From IMG/VR virus record IMGVR_UViG_3300042475_004263, positions 1-35,889 of that record: a stretch of 35,889 nt of DNA, one strand, 5' to 3'. Origin of the DNA: a virus. This document shows, one piece after another, positions 35,837 to 35,889 of the stretch; position 1 is the stretch's first letter, and each line of letters opens with the position of its first letter. The translations under genes were made by a program, and so were the position numbers. Under the pieces are notes generated by a model, which worked only from the letters and a program-made list of their open reading frames with translations, ran no database searches and had not been told where the DNA came from.

Positions 35837-35868
35837 TGAGGTAGCACGCACTTTGCTCCCCTGGGTTC

Positions 35869-35889
35869 ATGTCGCCAACTCGGCAGCAA
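35869..35889 (+). CDS. Possible start of the next gene (truncated by window end)
   Basis: ATG at 35869 opens MSPTRQQ to the window edge, 32 nt after the previous stop. It could be the start of another head-tail gene, but seven codons and no clear ribosome-binding site give little support. Confidence 0.25.

Overview
The window is a segment of a temperate, most probably short-tailed (podovirus-like) bacteriophage genome from a GC-rich host. Evidence: a terminase large subunit, a scaffold and major capsid pair, T7-like tail tube/nozzle candidates, a pectate-lyase-type tailspike, a 1925-residue putative ejection protein, a lysis cassette, a tyrosine integrase next to a partial tRNA-Arg, a DnaB helicase and a replication initiator. 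No phage DNA or RNA polymerase is seen, so replication and transcription probably use host enzymes. The host cannot be named with confidence. The FGE/SUMF1 cargo protein with a short 'QGFYRLR' module, the type of initiator and the dense dispersed repeats make Verrucomicrobiota a reasonable low-confidence guess.

Layout (almost everything on +): 1-1675 tail fibre end, small virion proteins and a tail-tube A candidate; 1678-2841 lysis (two holin-like proteins, small lipoprotein, amidase); 2869-7527 tailspike, tail-nozzle candidate and two paralogous fibre proteins; 7527-15891 putative internal/ejection proteins ending in the giant protein; 15892-16060 attachment-site candidate (5' half of tRNA-Arg); 16061-18862 integrase followed by cargo (PEGA lipoprotein, FGE-domain secreted protein, membrane protein); 18932-19468 divergent ribbon-helix-helix genes with an inverted-repeat operator; 19465-25118 early/replication genes; 25124-27842 small accessory genes; 27894-31079 terminase, Mom-like modification protein and small conserved phage proteins; 31456-33008 phosphoesterase, wHTH, HExxH protein, membrane protein; 33257-35836 scaffold, major capsid protein, decoration candidate. 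Virion genes lie on both sides of the int/att block, so this reads as a free or circular phage map rather than an integrated prophage. The portal gene is not present and must lie outside the window, or be unrecognisable.

The two strongest unusual signals are: (1) a complete-looking programmed -1 frameshift cassette at about 20937-20996 (slippery A_AAA_AAG, 8-nt spacer, stem-loop with the 0-frame stop in its loop) that would fuse a 308-aa HTH protein to the next reading frame; (2) colonisation of the phage by host-type repeats. The repeats comprise twelve GTAG-headed palindromes (REP-like), many heptanucleotide tandem tracts, a covarying hairpin pair and a 10-mer repeat pair. They sit in intergenic leaders but also inside genes, where they encode peptides, supply stop codons and form part of a lipoprotein signal peptide.

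All calls are from reading the sequence and its translations; no database search was made.
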